DNA of 64,000 nucleotides, from NCBI GenBank assembly GCA_037367355.1, contig CM074697.1, positions 3,720,001 to 3,784,000 of the forward strand. The letters run 5' to 3'. Shown piece after piece: positions 9,817 to 21,372 of the stretch; position 1 is the first letter of the stretch; every line of letters begins with the position of its first letter. The DNA is from Neoscytalidium dimidiatum (taxonomy: Eukaryota; Ascomycota; Dothideomycetes; Botryosphaeriales; Botryosphaeriaceae). The notes under the pieces were generated by a model. It did no database searches, was not told the DNA's origin, and worked only from the letters and a program-made list of their open reading frames with translations. The position numbers and the translations under genes were made by a program.

Positions 9817-12800
9817 ATGAGCGGCTATCTCTGGAAATACTACCTCGAAGATGATGTCGAATCTTTTCGGCACTTGTTGGAAGGCGCCTCCTTCCATGTG
9901 CGCCCGCCCGCGCCGAGGTCCCATACCGGCGCGCAGCAGCATCCCGGCGGAGTCGGCAACTCAAGCGCCTTCTTAGGGAGTCCCGGCAGTCTTGGGACTT
10001 CGCCGACGTTGATGACGAGAACGCGCAGGGACTTTGGTGGAACACCGAAGGCTGCGACGACGCTGACGCGCGCCGATATCAACTCTAAGGACGCAAATGG
10101 AATGACTATCTTACATCATGTCGCATCTTCGACCTCTAAGAATGCGTTTGCCTTCGCCACGGCGCTCCTCGAACACCCCTTGACCGACCTATACGCTCAG
10201 GATGTCGAGAATGGATGGACCGCCTTGCATCGAGCTTTCTACTTTGGTAACGTCGCCGTCGCGCGCTCTATCATCGATCGCGACGTACTTGATGCGCTGG
10301 GACACGGAACAGGTGGCGTGGTACAACATGCTGGGGGGTTGATTAAGATAAAGGATAAAGAAGGGAATGGACCGCTTGACCTCTTCGCAACAACCATCGC
10401 AGACCGTACACTCAGGCCAGAAGATGACAGTCGTGCGGATGCGAACGGTGAGGATGATGATGATTTCGGATATGATGACAGTGGCGACGGAGAAGATAGG
10501 CCTTCGCGCCGAAAAATCGCACCGGCCATGGATATCCATGGCGACGAGCTCTTCACCTTTGGGAGCAATAGGAACGTAACCTTAGGCTTCGGCGACGAAG
10601 ACGACCGGCAGTTTCCTGAGCGCGTCATACTTCGCAGGCCTGATCATCTCCTGCGTCGGTTCTACCGGGAGCACTTGGAGCGGAGACAGAATGATTCGTC
10701 TAGCATGGAATCGTCGGTCGGCGAATTGTCACAACTTGCACAGATGCAGAATATGCCCGTATCTGATCTTCCGACCATAATTAGAAGCACACCGCTCCTC
10801 ATTCAGGACGTCCAGATGTCGAAGCTTCACACTGCCGTCATGACCACGGATCCGGAGTCCAACCTCTACATGTGTGGGCACGGACCGGGTGGCCGCCTTG
10901 GTACTGGTGATGAGACTACTCGGTTCCAGTTCGTCTGCATTGAAGGTGGCGCTCTGGCTAGGAAGAAGGTGATATCAGTAGCGCTGGGTCAGAATCACTC
11001 ACTCGCTCTATCAGATGAAGGTGAAATCTTCTCCTGGGGCAACAACGTCTACGGTCAACTAGGATTTAGCTTGCCAAAGACGCTGAAAGATGAGGATCCT
11101 GTTCAACTCCTGCCGCGTCAGATCTTCGGATCTCTGAAGAAAGAGATCGTCATCGGAGTGGCTGCTTCCAGGATTCACTCGGTCGCTCACACGGCAACGT
11201 CTCTGTATACTTTCGGCAAAAACGAGGGTCAGCTTGGTATCGTAGACTCTGATGCACGGTCATTGGAATATCAAGTCACTCCTCGCAAGGTTGCCGCCTC
11301 GCTTTTCTCTTCGCCTATCAAGTCTGTTAGTGCCATCGAAAGGGCTACAGTCTGTCTACTCGAGAACCATGAAGTCTGGGTTTTCGCGAACTATGGGTAC
11401 GCCAAGGTCTCCTTCCCGCTGGATGGCTTCTCGAATTACTTCCTGAAGCAGAGTTTCTTGACTACGAAATATGACACTACGCCGAACCGGATCTGTAAGA
11501 TTACGGCAGGCGGAGACAATATTTGCGCACTCTCAACAAATGGCGAGATCTACACGGTTTCAGTGAGCAAGCGCTCTGAGTCAGGTCAAGATAGCACCGC
11601 ATCTACTACGAATCCCAGCAAAATTCGTGGCGCACTCTCTCAACCCTACCGGATCTGGTCACTCAAGAAAGGCTACATGGCTGCTCGTGATGTTGATGTT
11701 GACCAGGATGGGTCTGTCATTCTGACAACTCAAGCCGGCACTGTGTGGAGGAGAGTAAAGAGAGCAAAGATCAAGGACGCCACGGCATCTGGTACAGGAG
11801 ACTACAAGCCAAAAGACTACAAGTTTCTTCGAGTTCCGGGTTTGACCCGCGTTACGGCTGTTAGAGCTTCGGCTTTTGGCGCGTACGCAGCTGTCCGCAA
11901 GGATTGCGATGTCACGAAGACCCAGATTCAAGTGGACCAGCCGACACTTTGGACTGACGTTTTTCCGCTCTTGCCATTCGGAGAATGGGCTTTGCCCGAT
12001 GATGAGGATGAAGAGATGGTGAAAGCTTCAAACATTCAACTTCTTACGAAACGAGTGCTTGAGTCGCCCGATTTTGAGAGGGACCTCAAGGATGTCCTGT
12101 TTGGTGTTGATGAGGAAGACAAGACATTCGATATGGTTGTGGGCTCTACTGTATCAGATGTCCGTATACCTGTTCACCGGTGGATCTTTGCTGCTCGCAG
12201 CAAGACTCTTCGACAAGGCCTTGCGGAGTTCCGCGAAACAGGTGCTTTTTCGATGCCTGAGGTCCTTTCTTTGGAACAAGATGATCAGGGTCGAACACTC
12301 GTCCTCCTCCAAGGGATGGATATACTTACCATGTTCGACCTCGTACTCTACGCCTACACCGATAATATTGTCGACTTCTGGCACTACACGCGACAGTATC
12401 CGAAATTGGCGTTCAGGTATCGACAGATCCGCACGGAGCTTATGAAACTAGCTTCGCGCCTTGAGCTCAAGCAGCTTGAACCCGCAGTCCGCCAAATGGT
12501 CAAGCCGAGGAGGTCTCTCACTGTGGACATGGAGCTTGCCATCAAGGAGCCTACATTTTTTGAGGACGGTGATGTCATCCTTGAGCTTGCAGACAGCGAG
12601 GTCAGAGTCCACAGCGCGCTAATGGTCCAGAGATGTCCTTTCTTTGAAGGAATGTTCAAGGGTCGAGCTGCAGGTCTCTGGCTTGCTGGTAGGCGCGAAG
12701 CATCAGCCGACCCATCCGAAGCCATCAGGATCGATTTGAAGCATATTGAACTCCATATCTTCGAGCTGGTATTGAAGCATCTTTATGCTGATGCAGGCGA

Positions 12801-15099
12801 TGAGCTCTTTGACGACTTCGTTTCTGACAATCTTGGAGAGTTCCTGGCGCTAAATGATCTCCTCGATCATGTCATGGATGTCATGTCAGTTGCCAACGAG
12901 TTGATGCTGGACAGGCTGTCACAGGTCTGTCAGCAAGTTGTTGGACGATACGGTGAGTCATGCTGCCCCTGATTGGGTGTCGGCATTTGCTAACATGCTC
13001 ATAGTCAACGTGCGGAACGTTTGCCAGCTACTCAATGCGGTTTCACCGTGTTCTGTGACCCAGTTCAAAGATGCTGGGCTGGAGTATATCTGCCTGAGCT
13101 TGGAGTCTGTGTTGCAGAACGGGTATGTAGTAAAAGATCATTCAAGTTGATCTTCTTTTGCTAATCAAACTATAGATTGCTTGATGAGTTGGATGAAGAT
13201 CTCATTCTTGAACTTGATCAAGTTGTACGCGAGAACCAGGTGGCTTGCCTTCCCATCGCCAAGAGCGGTCGCGCTGAAGCACTACTGTTCGAAAAGTACC
13301 CCGAACTCGCGGAGCAGATTGACCGCAGAAAGAGGGCAAAGGTCGACGCAATTATGCTGCAAAGTAAATACGCAGATAGCTCTGCTCGTATTTCGTCGTC
13401 TCTCAAGGCTGGCAGCTATGATGATCTGTCGTCTTCACCGATGCAGCAAAAGGCACGACGACGCTCGGCCAAGGACGCCAAAGCGATGCAGGATAGCCCT
13501 ACACTCACACCAGCTCTCAAGGGCAAGAGTTCCGTGGCCGACCTGATGTTTGACATGGACGGCGATTCCGATGCAGAAAATGACGAGCTTGACCTCGATG
13601 CTCCACGCTCTGTTAAGTCTCCCACATCAGGCCTGGGCGGGCCTGTGCAAGATGCTTGCCTTGAGGCAGGGTCACTATCTAGCCCGTGGCAGATCCCGAA
13701 GGCTACTAGCGGTCGAGACGCTTCTGACTCTGTGCTTGCGAGCCCTTCGTCCCATACACCGACGGGATTCGGCACTGCTTCACTGGACACAAGAATCACG
13801 CCGGTCAACCGCCCTGCTGACAAACCTTGGGGAACTGCGCCTCTACAGACGACGAAGTTAGACTTAAAGGACATCATGGCAGAAACATCGGGGCAGCCAT
13901 CCAACATATCCTTGGCGCTCTCCGAACAAGCCAAGAAAGACGAGCGCTCCAGTAGCTCCACGTTCGCCGCAACCAAGCTTTCCCAGAAGGAGCGGAAGAA
14001 GTTACAACAGCAGGCGACCAAGGCTCAGTCGTCTGTCAGTAGCACTGCCACCAACGAACCCGGCAGAGCAGCTCCATCACCCTGGCAGATGAGGCCCCCA
14101 GCCGCAAAGGTCGCGCTCAAGGACGTCCTAACCTCGACAACACCACCGAACGCTTCCGGATCTTCACCACCTCAGTCGGCTAACGCCACCCGTCCCAACC
14201 TGACCATGCGCCAAACGATTGCCAACAATGGTCCGGCCTCCAAGGCGAAGTCGAATTCCTCTACTACGGGGCTTTCGGGGGTGACCCCCACGCCCTCCTC
14301 TTCATCCCCCGCCGCCGACGCCAAATCGAAAAAGAATCCGAACAATGGCAAGGGCTTCGCCATCGATCAGAATCCCTCTTCCGTCCCAGCTCTACCACAG
14401 AGTATTAGACACATCCAGGCAACCCAGCATGCCGAGGCGTCGGTCGGGTTGAGTATGGGTCTTGCGGATATTCTTTCCATGCAGCAGGCGGAGAAAGAGA
14501 GTATTGCTCAGGCGGGCGCGAAGCGCAGCCTGCAGGATATCCAAGCGGAGCAGGAATTCCAGGAGTGGTGGGATAAGGAGAGCAAGAGGGTGATGGAGGA
14601 AGAGGCGAGGAGGGAGAGGGCAGAGAGGAAGGTGAAGAAAGGTAGTGGGAGGAAAGGGAGGGGTGACGGAGATGGGGCGACTGCTGTTGCTGTCGGTGCG
14701 AGTGAGACGGCGAAAGCGGACGGTGGGAAGGGCGGCAGAGGCGGGAAGAGAGGCGGTGGTGGACAGCGCGGAGGGAAGAAGGGCAGTGCGCCGGAAATCG
14801 GTAAGGTTGATGGCGGCGCTGCTCCTGTTGACGGTAAGGAGCGGGACGTTGCTCCCAAACCGCCTCCGACGAAACCGAAGAGGGAGAAGAGCGGAAGGAG
14901 CGGGAAAGTCGTTCATCCCGTTCCGGCTCCCGCTGGCGATGATGCTACGGCGGCTGCTGCGGAAGCAGGCCATCAACCTTCTTCCCACCACCGTAAGCCC
15001 CATCACCATCGTGGCCGTGGCGGTGGAGGGAAGAAGCAACCTGGCGAGCATCGGCAGCAGCCGATGCAGCAGGCTCAATCCCCTCCTGCTAGAGCTTGA
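9817..15099 (+). CDS. IBtk-like protein: ankyrin, RCC1 and two BTB domains
   Basis: The domain order matches the inhibitor-of-Bruton-kinase (IBtk) type, whose animal member is a substrate adaptor of Cullin-3 ubiquitin ligase; the same role here is inference. Exons are 9817-12952, 13005-13122 and 13176-15099 (52 and 53 bp introns, CTAAC/CTAAT branch sites), giving 1725 residues. Ankyrin repeats cover about 86-195 (GMTILHHVAS, GWTALHRAFYFGN). RCC1 repeats cover about 238-530 (LFTFGSNRN, YMCGHGPGGRLGTGD, FSWGNNVYGQLG, YTFGKNEGQLG). BTB domain 1 is about 771-880 (VPVHRW-like RIPVHRWIFAARS) and BTB domain 2 about 918-1020 (EVRVHSALMVQRCPFFEGMF). The final 530 residues are disordered, with short PW...LKDI(M/V) units, a coiled LADILSMQQ / SLQDIQAEQEF segment, and a Gly/Lys/His-rich end. 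Spliced ends and phases agree. Confidence 0.9.
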
Positions 15100-16501
15100 T
15101 TGCTGACTATCGTCCTTTTTCTGTCCCTGCGCACCTCTTGGCTCTTTGTTTCTTATTTCTTGTACAGACATAAAAGATACATTACCGTTTTCGTGTGGTC
15201 TCCGCTTTTTCCTTTTTTTTTCGCTTCTTTTTTTTTTGGAGATTATACGATGGCATCGATACCAGTACGTCTTTTAGTTTAGGATACGAGAGAAGGGTTT
15301 GTGTAGTTATAGACGATAGATTACTCATGTTGGATGAACAGGAAGAAAATCAAGGGGACGGAGGCATGAAGTCCGACGATAAAAATCCATGTTTACGCGC
15401 GTAGGCGGGGTTCTCTCACAAGGCATTGGTAGTGAGGAGAGGAGAGAACGGGGACTGCATAAAGGATCTCACTAGAGAAAATTAGGGACATGCATGCTGA
15501 GCTTACTTGAACCTCCACGTCTCAGGTAGTGATGTAAAACTACCAGGGTATTTCAATTTCGAATTCCGGAGCTCATATTCTCAAGTCTCGTTCGGGGCAT
15601 GGCTGCCTTTCGGGCCAAGAGACTGGACCGGATCGCTTATAATATCACCGCTTGGCTTCTCAAGTCTGAAGAAGCTCTCCGCCAGAGAGGCGATGGCCAG
15701 GGACTAAGCACGCAAAAACTGTGGTTGCGCGCATCGGTAGATGCGAACTGTAGTTGCAACTGGGTTGACATGGCCGCGACCAGGCCGGAACAGGCAACGC
15801 GGGACCGACTCTCGAACGCTCGCAATGCCGATCCATAATCACCTCATCCCAAGCCTCCGACGCCAGCACTCAAGCATCCCCGCAAAGTCTGGCTGCCGCC
15901 CCCAAGCGTGCAGAAGCACTGGCAAGATGTCCACGGTGCCAGTCCACTCGCGATGAGGCTATCCCTCCCGCTTCTGATGTCAGGTGCGAAGACCATGGCT
16001 GGCCCACGCCCATTTTCTCTTACTCCATGCGAACCCACACGCCTTTCAGCCTTTTCCGCGGTTCCCATTTCCCCCATTGATTCTCCCTGTCGTCATCCGC
16101 GGCCCAGACTGTGGGGTTTTAACTCCGTCGAAAATCCTTAAAGCAATCCGAGCCATTCTGTTGGACGCTGCACGCGCACAGCTTTATCGCTCCCCGCTGC
16201 CACACGAAATCCCTAGTCTCTGGCAGTCTCCTGCCTCTTTCCATACATCTCCTCCGGCTTGTCCTGCTGCTGTCATTCCGCCCAGACTATCGTCATCCCG
16301 CATCTGTCCAATCTTGCGCTCCCGCCTCGCTTATTTCCCACCCGCCCGGTTGAAGAGAAGATTCCCGAGCTGATACGGTCCACCCTGCTCGCGCTCTTAA
16401 TCTAACGGCGCCCGTTGCAGCGTCTTGCAACCGCTGATCATCCGTGTCGTTCGGATTGTCTCTTCTCTTCATCGGCAAAGGCGATCGACAGCTCGTCCAC
16501 A
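15100..16501. other. Intergenic region
   Basis: A 1.4 kb gap between two genes on the plus strand. It starts with T-rich 3' sequence (poly-T runs near 15210-15238) and ends with a C/T-rich leader before the MFS gene. I find no gene in it. Confidence 0.5.
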
Positions 16502-18454
16502 ATGGCGGATACAGTGCCTGAAAACGAGAAGAAGGTTGACCAGAAGAGCCTTGACAATGATGGCGGCGCAGCACCCTCGCCTTCGGATTCGGATGTCGAG
16601 TTGGATACCTCCAGCATCAACGAGAAGGCGCTCCTACGAAAGCTTGACATCAAGCTGTTGCCCGGATTGGTCGTACTCTACCTCCTCTCTTTCCTCGATC
16701 GTAGCAATGGTGCGTTCGCGTCCTAGGAAATGGCAGAGTTAATGCGAGACCCTAACGAGGAATCTAGTCGCGAACGCCCGTCTGGAAGGATTAACGGATG
16801 ATTTACATATGAGTGAGTTGTATGACTTTGATATCTTGTATAAGCAGCGATCACTGATGCATCCTGCAGCGGGGAACCAATATCTGACCTCTCTGACGCT
16901 GTACTTCATCGGCTACGTTCTTTTTGAGGTCAGTCCGATCATCTAACCCCTTGATCATATTTCGAATTGTTCAACAGCAATACGACCACTGATCTTCCCT
17001 CACCGACCGCGGAAATGGATGCTGACTCTTCCACTGCGCACAGATTCCATGCAACGTCATCCTCAAGCGCACGACACCCAAAATCTGGCTCCCTACGCTG
17101 ACCCTTCTCTGGGGAGTTGTGGCGACGCTCATGGGTGTCACGCAGAACCTTTCCGGCTTCTTTGCGGTCCGCTTCTTTCTCGGCGTTGCGGAGAGTGGTC
17201 TCTTTCCCGGTGTAGTCTTTTATCTGTCCATGTGGTACAAGCGCCATGAGCGGGTCTACAGAGTTGCTCTCTTCTTCAGCGCAGCCAGCTTGGCTGGTGC
17301 TTTCGGTGGTATCCTAGCCTACGTACGTCCTCTCTTCCAACTCCCAATTCACTCCGATTCCTCTCGACGACCACACGACCCTGCAACTGGATGATGGGAG
17401 TAAGAAGATGTATCAAACACAAAACCAACACTGACACCTTCCCCAGGGCATCGGCAAGATGAGCGGCGTGGGCGGCCTCAAAGGCTGGCGCTGGATCTTC
17501 ATCATCGAGGGCCTCCTCACCGTCGTGGTCTCGCTCTTCGCCTACCTCTTCATCACGAACTACCCGTCCACTGCGCCCTTCCTCACGTCCAAGGAGCGCA
17601 CCTACGTCTCCGCGCGCCTGACGCGCGACTCGGACGCCACGGCGGCCGAATCATTCTCTTGGGCGGGCGTCCTGACGTGCCTGAAGGACCCCAAGTGCTG
17701 GCTGTACGGGCTGGCCTTCCACACGCTGTCACTGCCGCTGTACACGCTGTCGCTCTTCCTGCCCTCCATCATCAAGGACCTCGGCTACACGGCCGCGCGC
17801 GCACAGCTGCTCTCCGTGCCGCCCTACGCGCTCGCCACCATCCTGACCCTCGTCGTGGCCATCGCGTCCGAGAAGCTGCACCGCCGCGCGCCCTTCATCA
17901 TCGCCGCCGCCATCACCGCCGTCATCGGCTACGCCATCCTGCTCGGCAACACCGATCCCACCGGCCGCCCGGGAGTCTCTTATCTAGGTAAAAAAAAAAG
18001 AAAATAAATATTCAACCCTTGCTTTCCTTTCAAAAACAAACCCCCGACTGACCTTCGAATCCTCACAGGAACCTTCTTCGCCGCCGCCGGCATCTACCCG
18101 GCCACGGCCCTCGCCCTCGCCTGGCCGGCCATGAACGTCGCCGGCCAGACCAAGCGCGCGACCGCGTGCGCGCTGCAGATCTCCGTCGGCAACCTGGGCG
18201 CCGTGCTGGGCACGCAGCTGTACCGCCCGGCCACCGCGCCGCGCTACGTCCTCGGCCACGCCTTCGCCCTCGGCTACATGGCCGCCAACGCCCTCGTCGT
18301 CGCCGCGCTCTGGCTCGTGCTGGCGCGCGAGAACCGCCGGCGCGAGGCCGAGCGCCCGCTCGGCATGGACGGCCCGGACGCGCAGGACGCGGCCGCCGAG
18401 CTGGGGGAGCAGATCAGGGGCGACGACGATGTCAGGTGGAGGTTCAACATCTGA
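16502..18454 (+). CDS. MFS transporter, anion:cation symporter (Dal5/allantoate permease type)
   Basis: This plasma-membrane permease should import an organic anion with protons; Dal5-family members take allantoate, nicotinate, pantothenate and similar compounds, and the substrate here cannot be read off. Exons are 16502-16709, 16768-16812, 16870-16928, 17044-17322, 17447-17987 and 18069-18454; all five introns keep phase and the product has 505 residues. The family signature appears across exons 1-3 (LSFLDRSN, then VANARLEGLTDDLHMTGNQY), followed by FLGVAESGLFPGVVFYLSMW and the WRWIFIIEG loop. About 12 membrane segments are visible with the usual central loop. The second and third exons are only 45 and 59 bp. 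The donor of intron 5 is GGTAAAAAAAAAG. The C-terminal third is notably GC-rich. Confidence 0.9.
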
Positions 18455-19055
18455 GTGGGGTTGGTCTGGTCCTTTTGAGTTTGATGGTTGGTGAGCGCTG
18501 GTGCGATCTAAAGCAGTTGTAATGGTGCAATAGTGACTGTGCTGAGGCTGGAGTCTCCTTGACGAAGGTTGCTGCGGGGGCTTTGGATGAATTGAAACCC
18601 CCCTTTCTCCCCCAGGAATGCTTCCTCTGCGGATGCAAGAGCACACGAAGACAGAGCAATCATGAATAATATACACTACGATCATTCTCTTGAGCAACCT
18701 GCTATCTCCTATCTATGTGAATGAATCCTGCCAGTCACCACACCGCGTAATTAAGCTCAGGAACATCAAATGCGAGCAAACAGGTATTTTGAGGGAAAAG
18801 CAAAAAGGGACGAGATGACATGTCGATGACGTCAGGCTATACCCCGTGAATTAGTCAAGGCGAATGACAGTGTCGGTGGAAGCTAAAGCCATAGTGGTAA
18901 GTTGTTGAGGCGAACTTTTTTGAAATTAATACTGGCCGAGCGACATGAAGAACAAAATCCATATGAAAGTAAGGGCTGTAGCGGAATGCGTCGTAACTGT
19001 AGATGATACCATGAGCTTCGACGATCAGAGATAGGCAATGAGTCTGCAAATTGGC
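18455..19055. other. Convergent intergenic region
   Basis: A 601 bp gap between the MFS gene and the minus-strand SIM-protein gene. It should hold both 3' regions; nothing else is visible. The second gene may end at 19203 or, if its stop is bypassed, at 19056. Confidence 0.5.
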
Positions 19056-19202
19056 CTAGAACTCATAGATGTGTGCGTCATCATCACTGTCAGGAATAAC
19101 CTCAGCTGTCATACGGATGCGAGTACCAGCAGAAAGCGTAGCAATCGCCTCCATCCTTCCGGTAGCTTTAAGTTGACTCAATGGATCAATCTTAGACTCT
19201 GA
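19056..19202 (-). other. In-frame coding-like extension after the TAG stop
   Basis: Directly after the TAG at 19205-19203, the same frame stays open for 48 codons to a second TAG (19058-19056). The translation looks like a normal protein end (KIDPLSQLKATGRMEAIATL ... IPDSDDDAHIYEF), with an acidic tail. It may be the original C-terminus, reached by readthrough, by an unseen tiny intron, or lost through a recent point mutation or sequencing error. Confidence 0.45.
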
Positions 19203-20660
19203 CTAAGTGATTTTTGAAAATGGAGCACGAATTCTTGCCAAGGCGTTTAGCTTCGCCGCCCGCTGTGGCCTTCTTTCCGGCATTCCATATCCATCGTTTA
19301 TGTCCTGAGCTGGGACTACCGCTTGCAGAAGCCTTTTCAAACCTGATGTGACGCTTTCTGTATCTTTGAGCTGGCGGCGTACAGAAGAGAAAGTGTGAGT
19401 GGTGTCTTCGTCGGCGGTAAGGTCGATCACCTGAGAAGCGAACTGCTGTTCTGATGGTGGCATCGGTGAACCTAGAGTCATGGCACCAGGGTCTCTGATA
19501 TGAGATTTGCGAGTGGTGCGACGCTGCTTAGGCTGTGCAGCTTCGAACTACGTAGCCTTTGAGTGTATCTGTCCATGCGTTGATGCTGGTATGCTACTAC
19601 GCTGTTGAAACTCGTAGTCAAGAGTTGCTCCTTGCTCAGCAGTCGCGTCGTAGTCAAAGTAGCTTCTCTTCTGACGGGTATGAACTCTAGAAGGGATCTC
19701 TGCACCCGGTCCACCTTGTGATTCATCCTGGGTCGGTGTGGGCTCAGATTTCACGGCTATTGAATGATGGAACATCTCATTCCTGGACTGTGTCGACGTC
19801 GCCTGTGTTACCTGTACGCTGTTAGTTCATTCACACAAAGTTGAAGATAGTAGCTTTATCAGACCTTCAGTTTCTTAACTACAGTTCCATTTGCGTCGGG
19901 TGCACTGCGCTTCTTCCCTTGCTGCCTAGCACTCATGCCGGAGATTACCGCCGCTGCCGAAGAGACATTTAAATCTGTAGCGGAAGTGCTAAGGGCCTGA
20001 GAATAGTACGTAGTTGGTGCAATGGACGGTTCTCTTTTCACGACTAATGTGCTTCGGTTTTGGCTAACGCTTGCTTCCGTACTGCTTGACTGCAAGATGC
20101 CTCCAGCTTTAGTCGCTTCCCTACAAGGCTAAATGTGAGCTGAAAGCCGACAACACTAAGCTGAATGAAAATGATTAAGCGCGGATTGAGAGAAAGTTGA
20201 GATACGCAAAGGCCTCATTGACAGCATTATCACCCAACTCTTCAATCCATCCTTGGGTTCGTAACAATTGAGCGGCCTTCGCAGCGACTGCGAACAACGT
20301 CGCTGACATTGTGGAACCCTGTTTTGAAGTAGAAGTGGATGAATGTAGGATGGCTAGCCTCTGAGAAGCTGGTTGAGAACGGGAAGCCGAGAAAGTTGGG
20401 AATTCAATCGGGGGAAGGGGTTCGTTGCTTGGAAGCGCCTTGATATGTTGGCGTGGCGGTCTCAACATGGCTGGTAGAAGCTCGTGACGGCCAGCTAGCA
20501 CATTGTACTTGTGTACCTCAATGTAATACTGTTCGTGCTTGTTGAGAGGTTGGGACAAGCCAGACTTCATCTGAAGCCTCAGTTCATGAATCCGTGACTC
20601 AGGCGGAGCCGATGGTGGCTCCGCTGGCAAGGTGGCTGAGGTTTTCGCTGACGATTCCAT
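19203..20660 (-). CDS. Unrecognised nuclear-type protein with SUMO-interacting-type motif
   Basis: I do not recognise the family. Minus-strand exons are 20660-20206, 20120-19865, 19811-19552 and 19494-19203 (introns of 85, 53 and 57 bp), giving 420 residues. The first exon is the most ordered part: a charged helical start (ESRIHELRLQMKSGLSQPLNKHEQ) followed by PPRQHIKALPSNEPLPPIEFP and a helical MSATLFAVAAKAAQLLRTQGW segment. Exon 2 ends in a bipartite nuclear-localisation-type cluster (GKKRSAPDANGTVVKKLK). Exon 4 carries QVIDLTADED (V346 onward), a classic hydrophobic-plus-acidic SUMO-interacting motif, and a basic RRPQRAAKL stretch. The frame stops at TAG 19205-19203 but stays open in the same frame to 19056; see the findings. 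The third intron has a weak branch site, so that join is the least sure. Confidence 0.65.
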
Positions 20661-21372
20661 GGCTGGGGAAGGTAGAGGATCGGAGATACGATCGGTGGGA
20701 TCAGGATCCGAAAACGAGTGGGATTATCCCACGAGAGGTGGGTTGGTGAGCTGAGAGTGAGGTATGCCTGAGGTTGGCGATCCGCTGAGGGTGGGCCCGG
20801 TGACGTCACCGTCCACCCCGATGGAAGCTGCAACTGCAACTGCCTGCATCATCAGCCGCACCCTCTGCAGAGGCGTACTCACGACTCAGTAATGATGCAA
20901 TGGCCACTCCGTTCAAGGCGATTTGAGTAGTGATCTGGATATCAATGCAGGAGGGAAGGGCCGGCACTGATCCCTTACACGGAGAGTGTCCCTGTCGCCG
21001 AGCTTTAGGGCGCGTTCGTCGCAGCACCTTCGCATGCAGCATCGTAATTGCCAAGTAAGGAAACGCTGCTCGCACCCGGCAGTCTGAAGGCACGTCGCCT
21101 GCACAGCCATCTTTGCGCTGTGACATCGGCGCGGCGCGGAATTTCGAGGCAATGAAAGGCAAAAAACCAGGTCATAACTCTCGGCAAAACCAGCACTGGA
21201 CGAGAAATGATGCCGTAGCGATTTGAAGAGGGAATGATTCTATTACAAGTTCTATATGCACTGATGGGGACGAAGTTTGCCTCTACCTTCATCCACAAGC
21301 CAGTCCAACGCCATTAGAAGATGCTGCAGGTGACCCGTAACGCCAACGATGCCAATTTTCCAACTTCCGCTT
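20661..21372. other. Intergenic region
   Basis: A 712 bp gap between two minus-strand genes: promoter of the SIM protein gene and 3' region of the flavoprotein-ankyrin gene. Open frames on the minus strand here (for example 20806-21162) are short and have no family likeness. Confidence 0.45.

Noticed and set aside
14392..15171. 259-codon antisense ORF over the IBtk-like tail
   Set aside because: Shadow of the low-complexity coding tail, without any motif.
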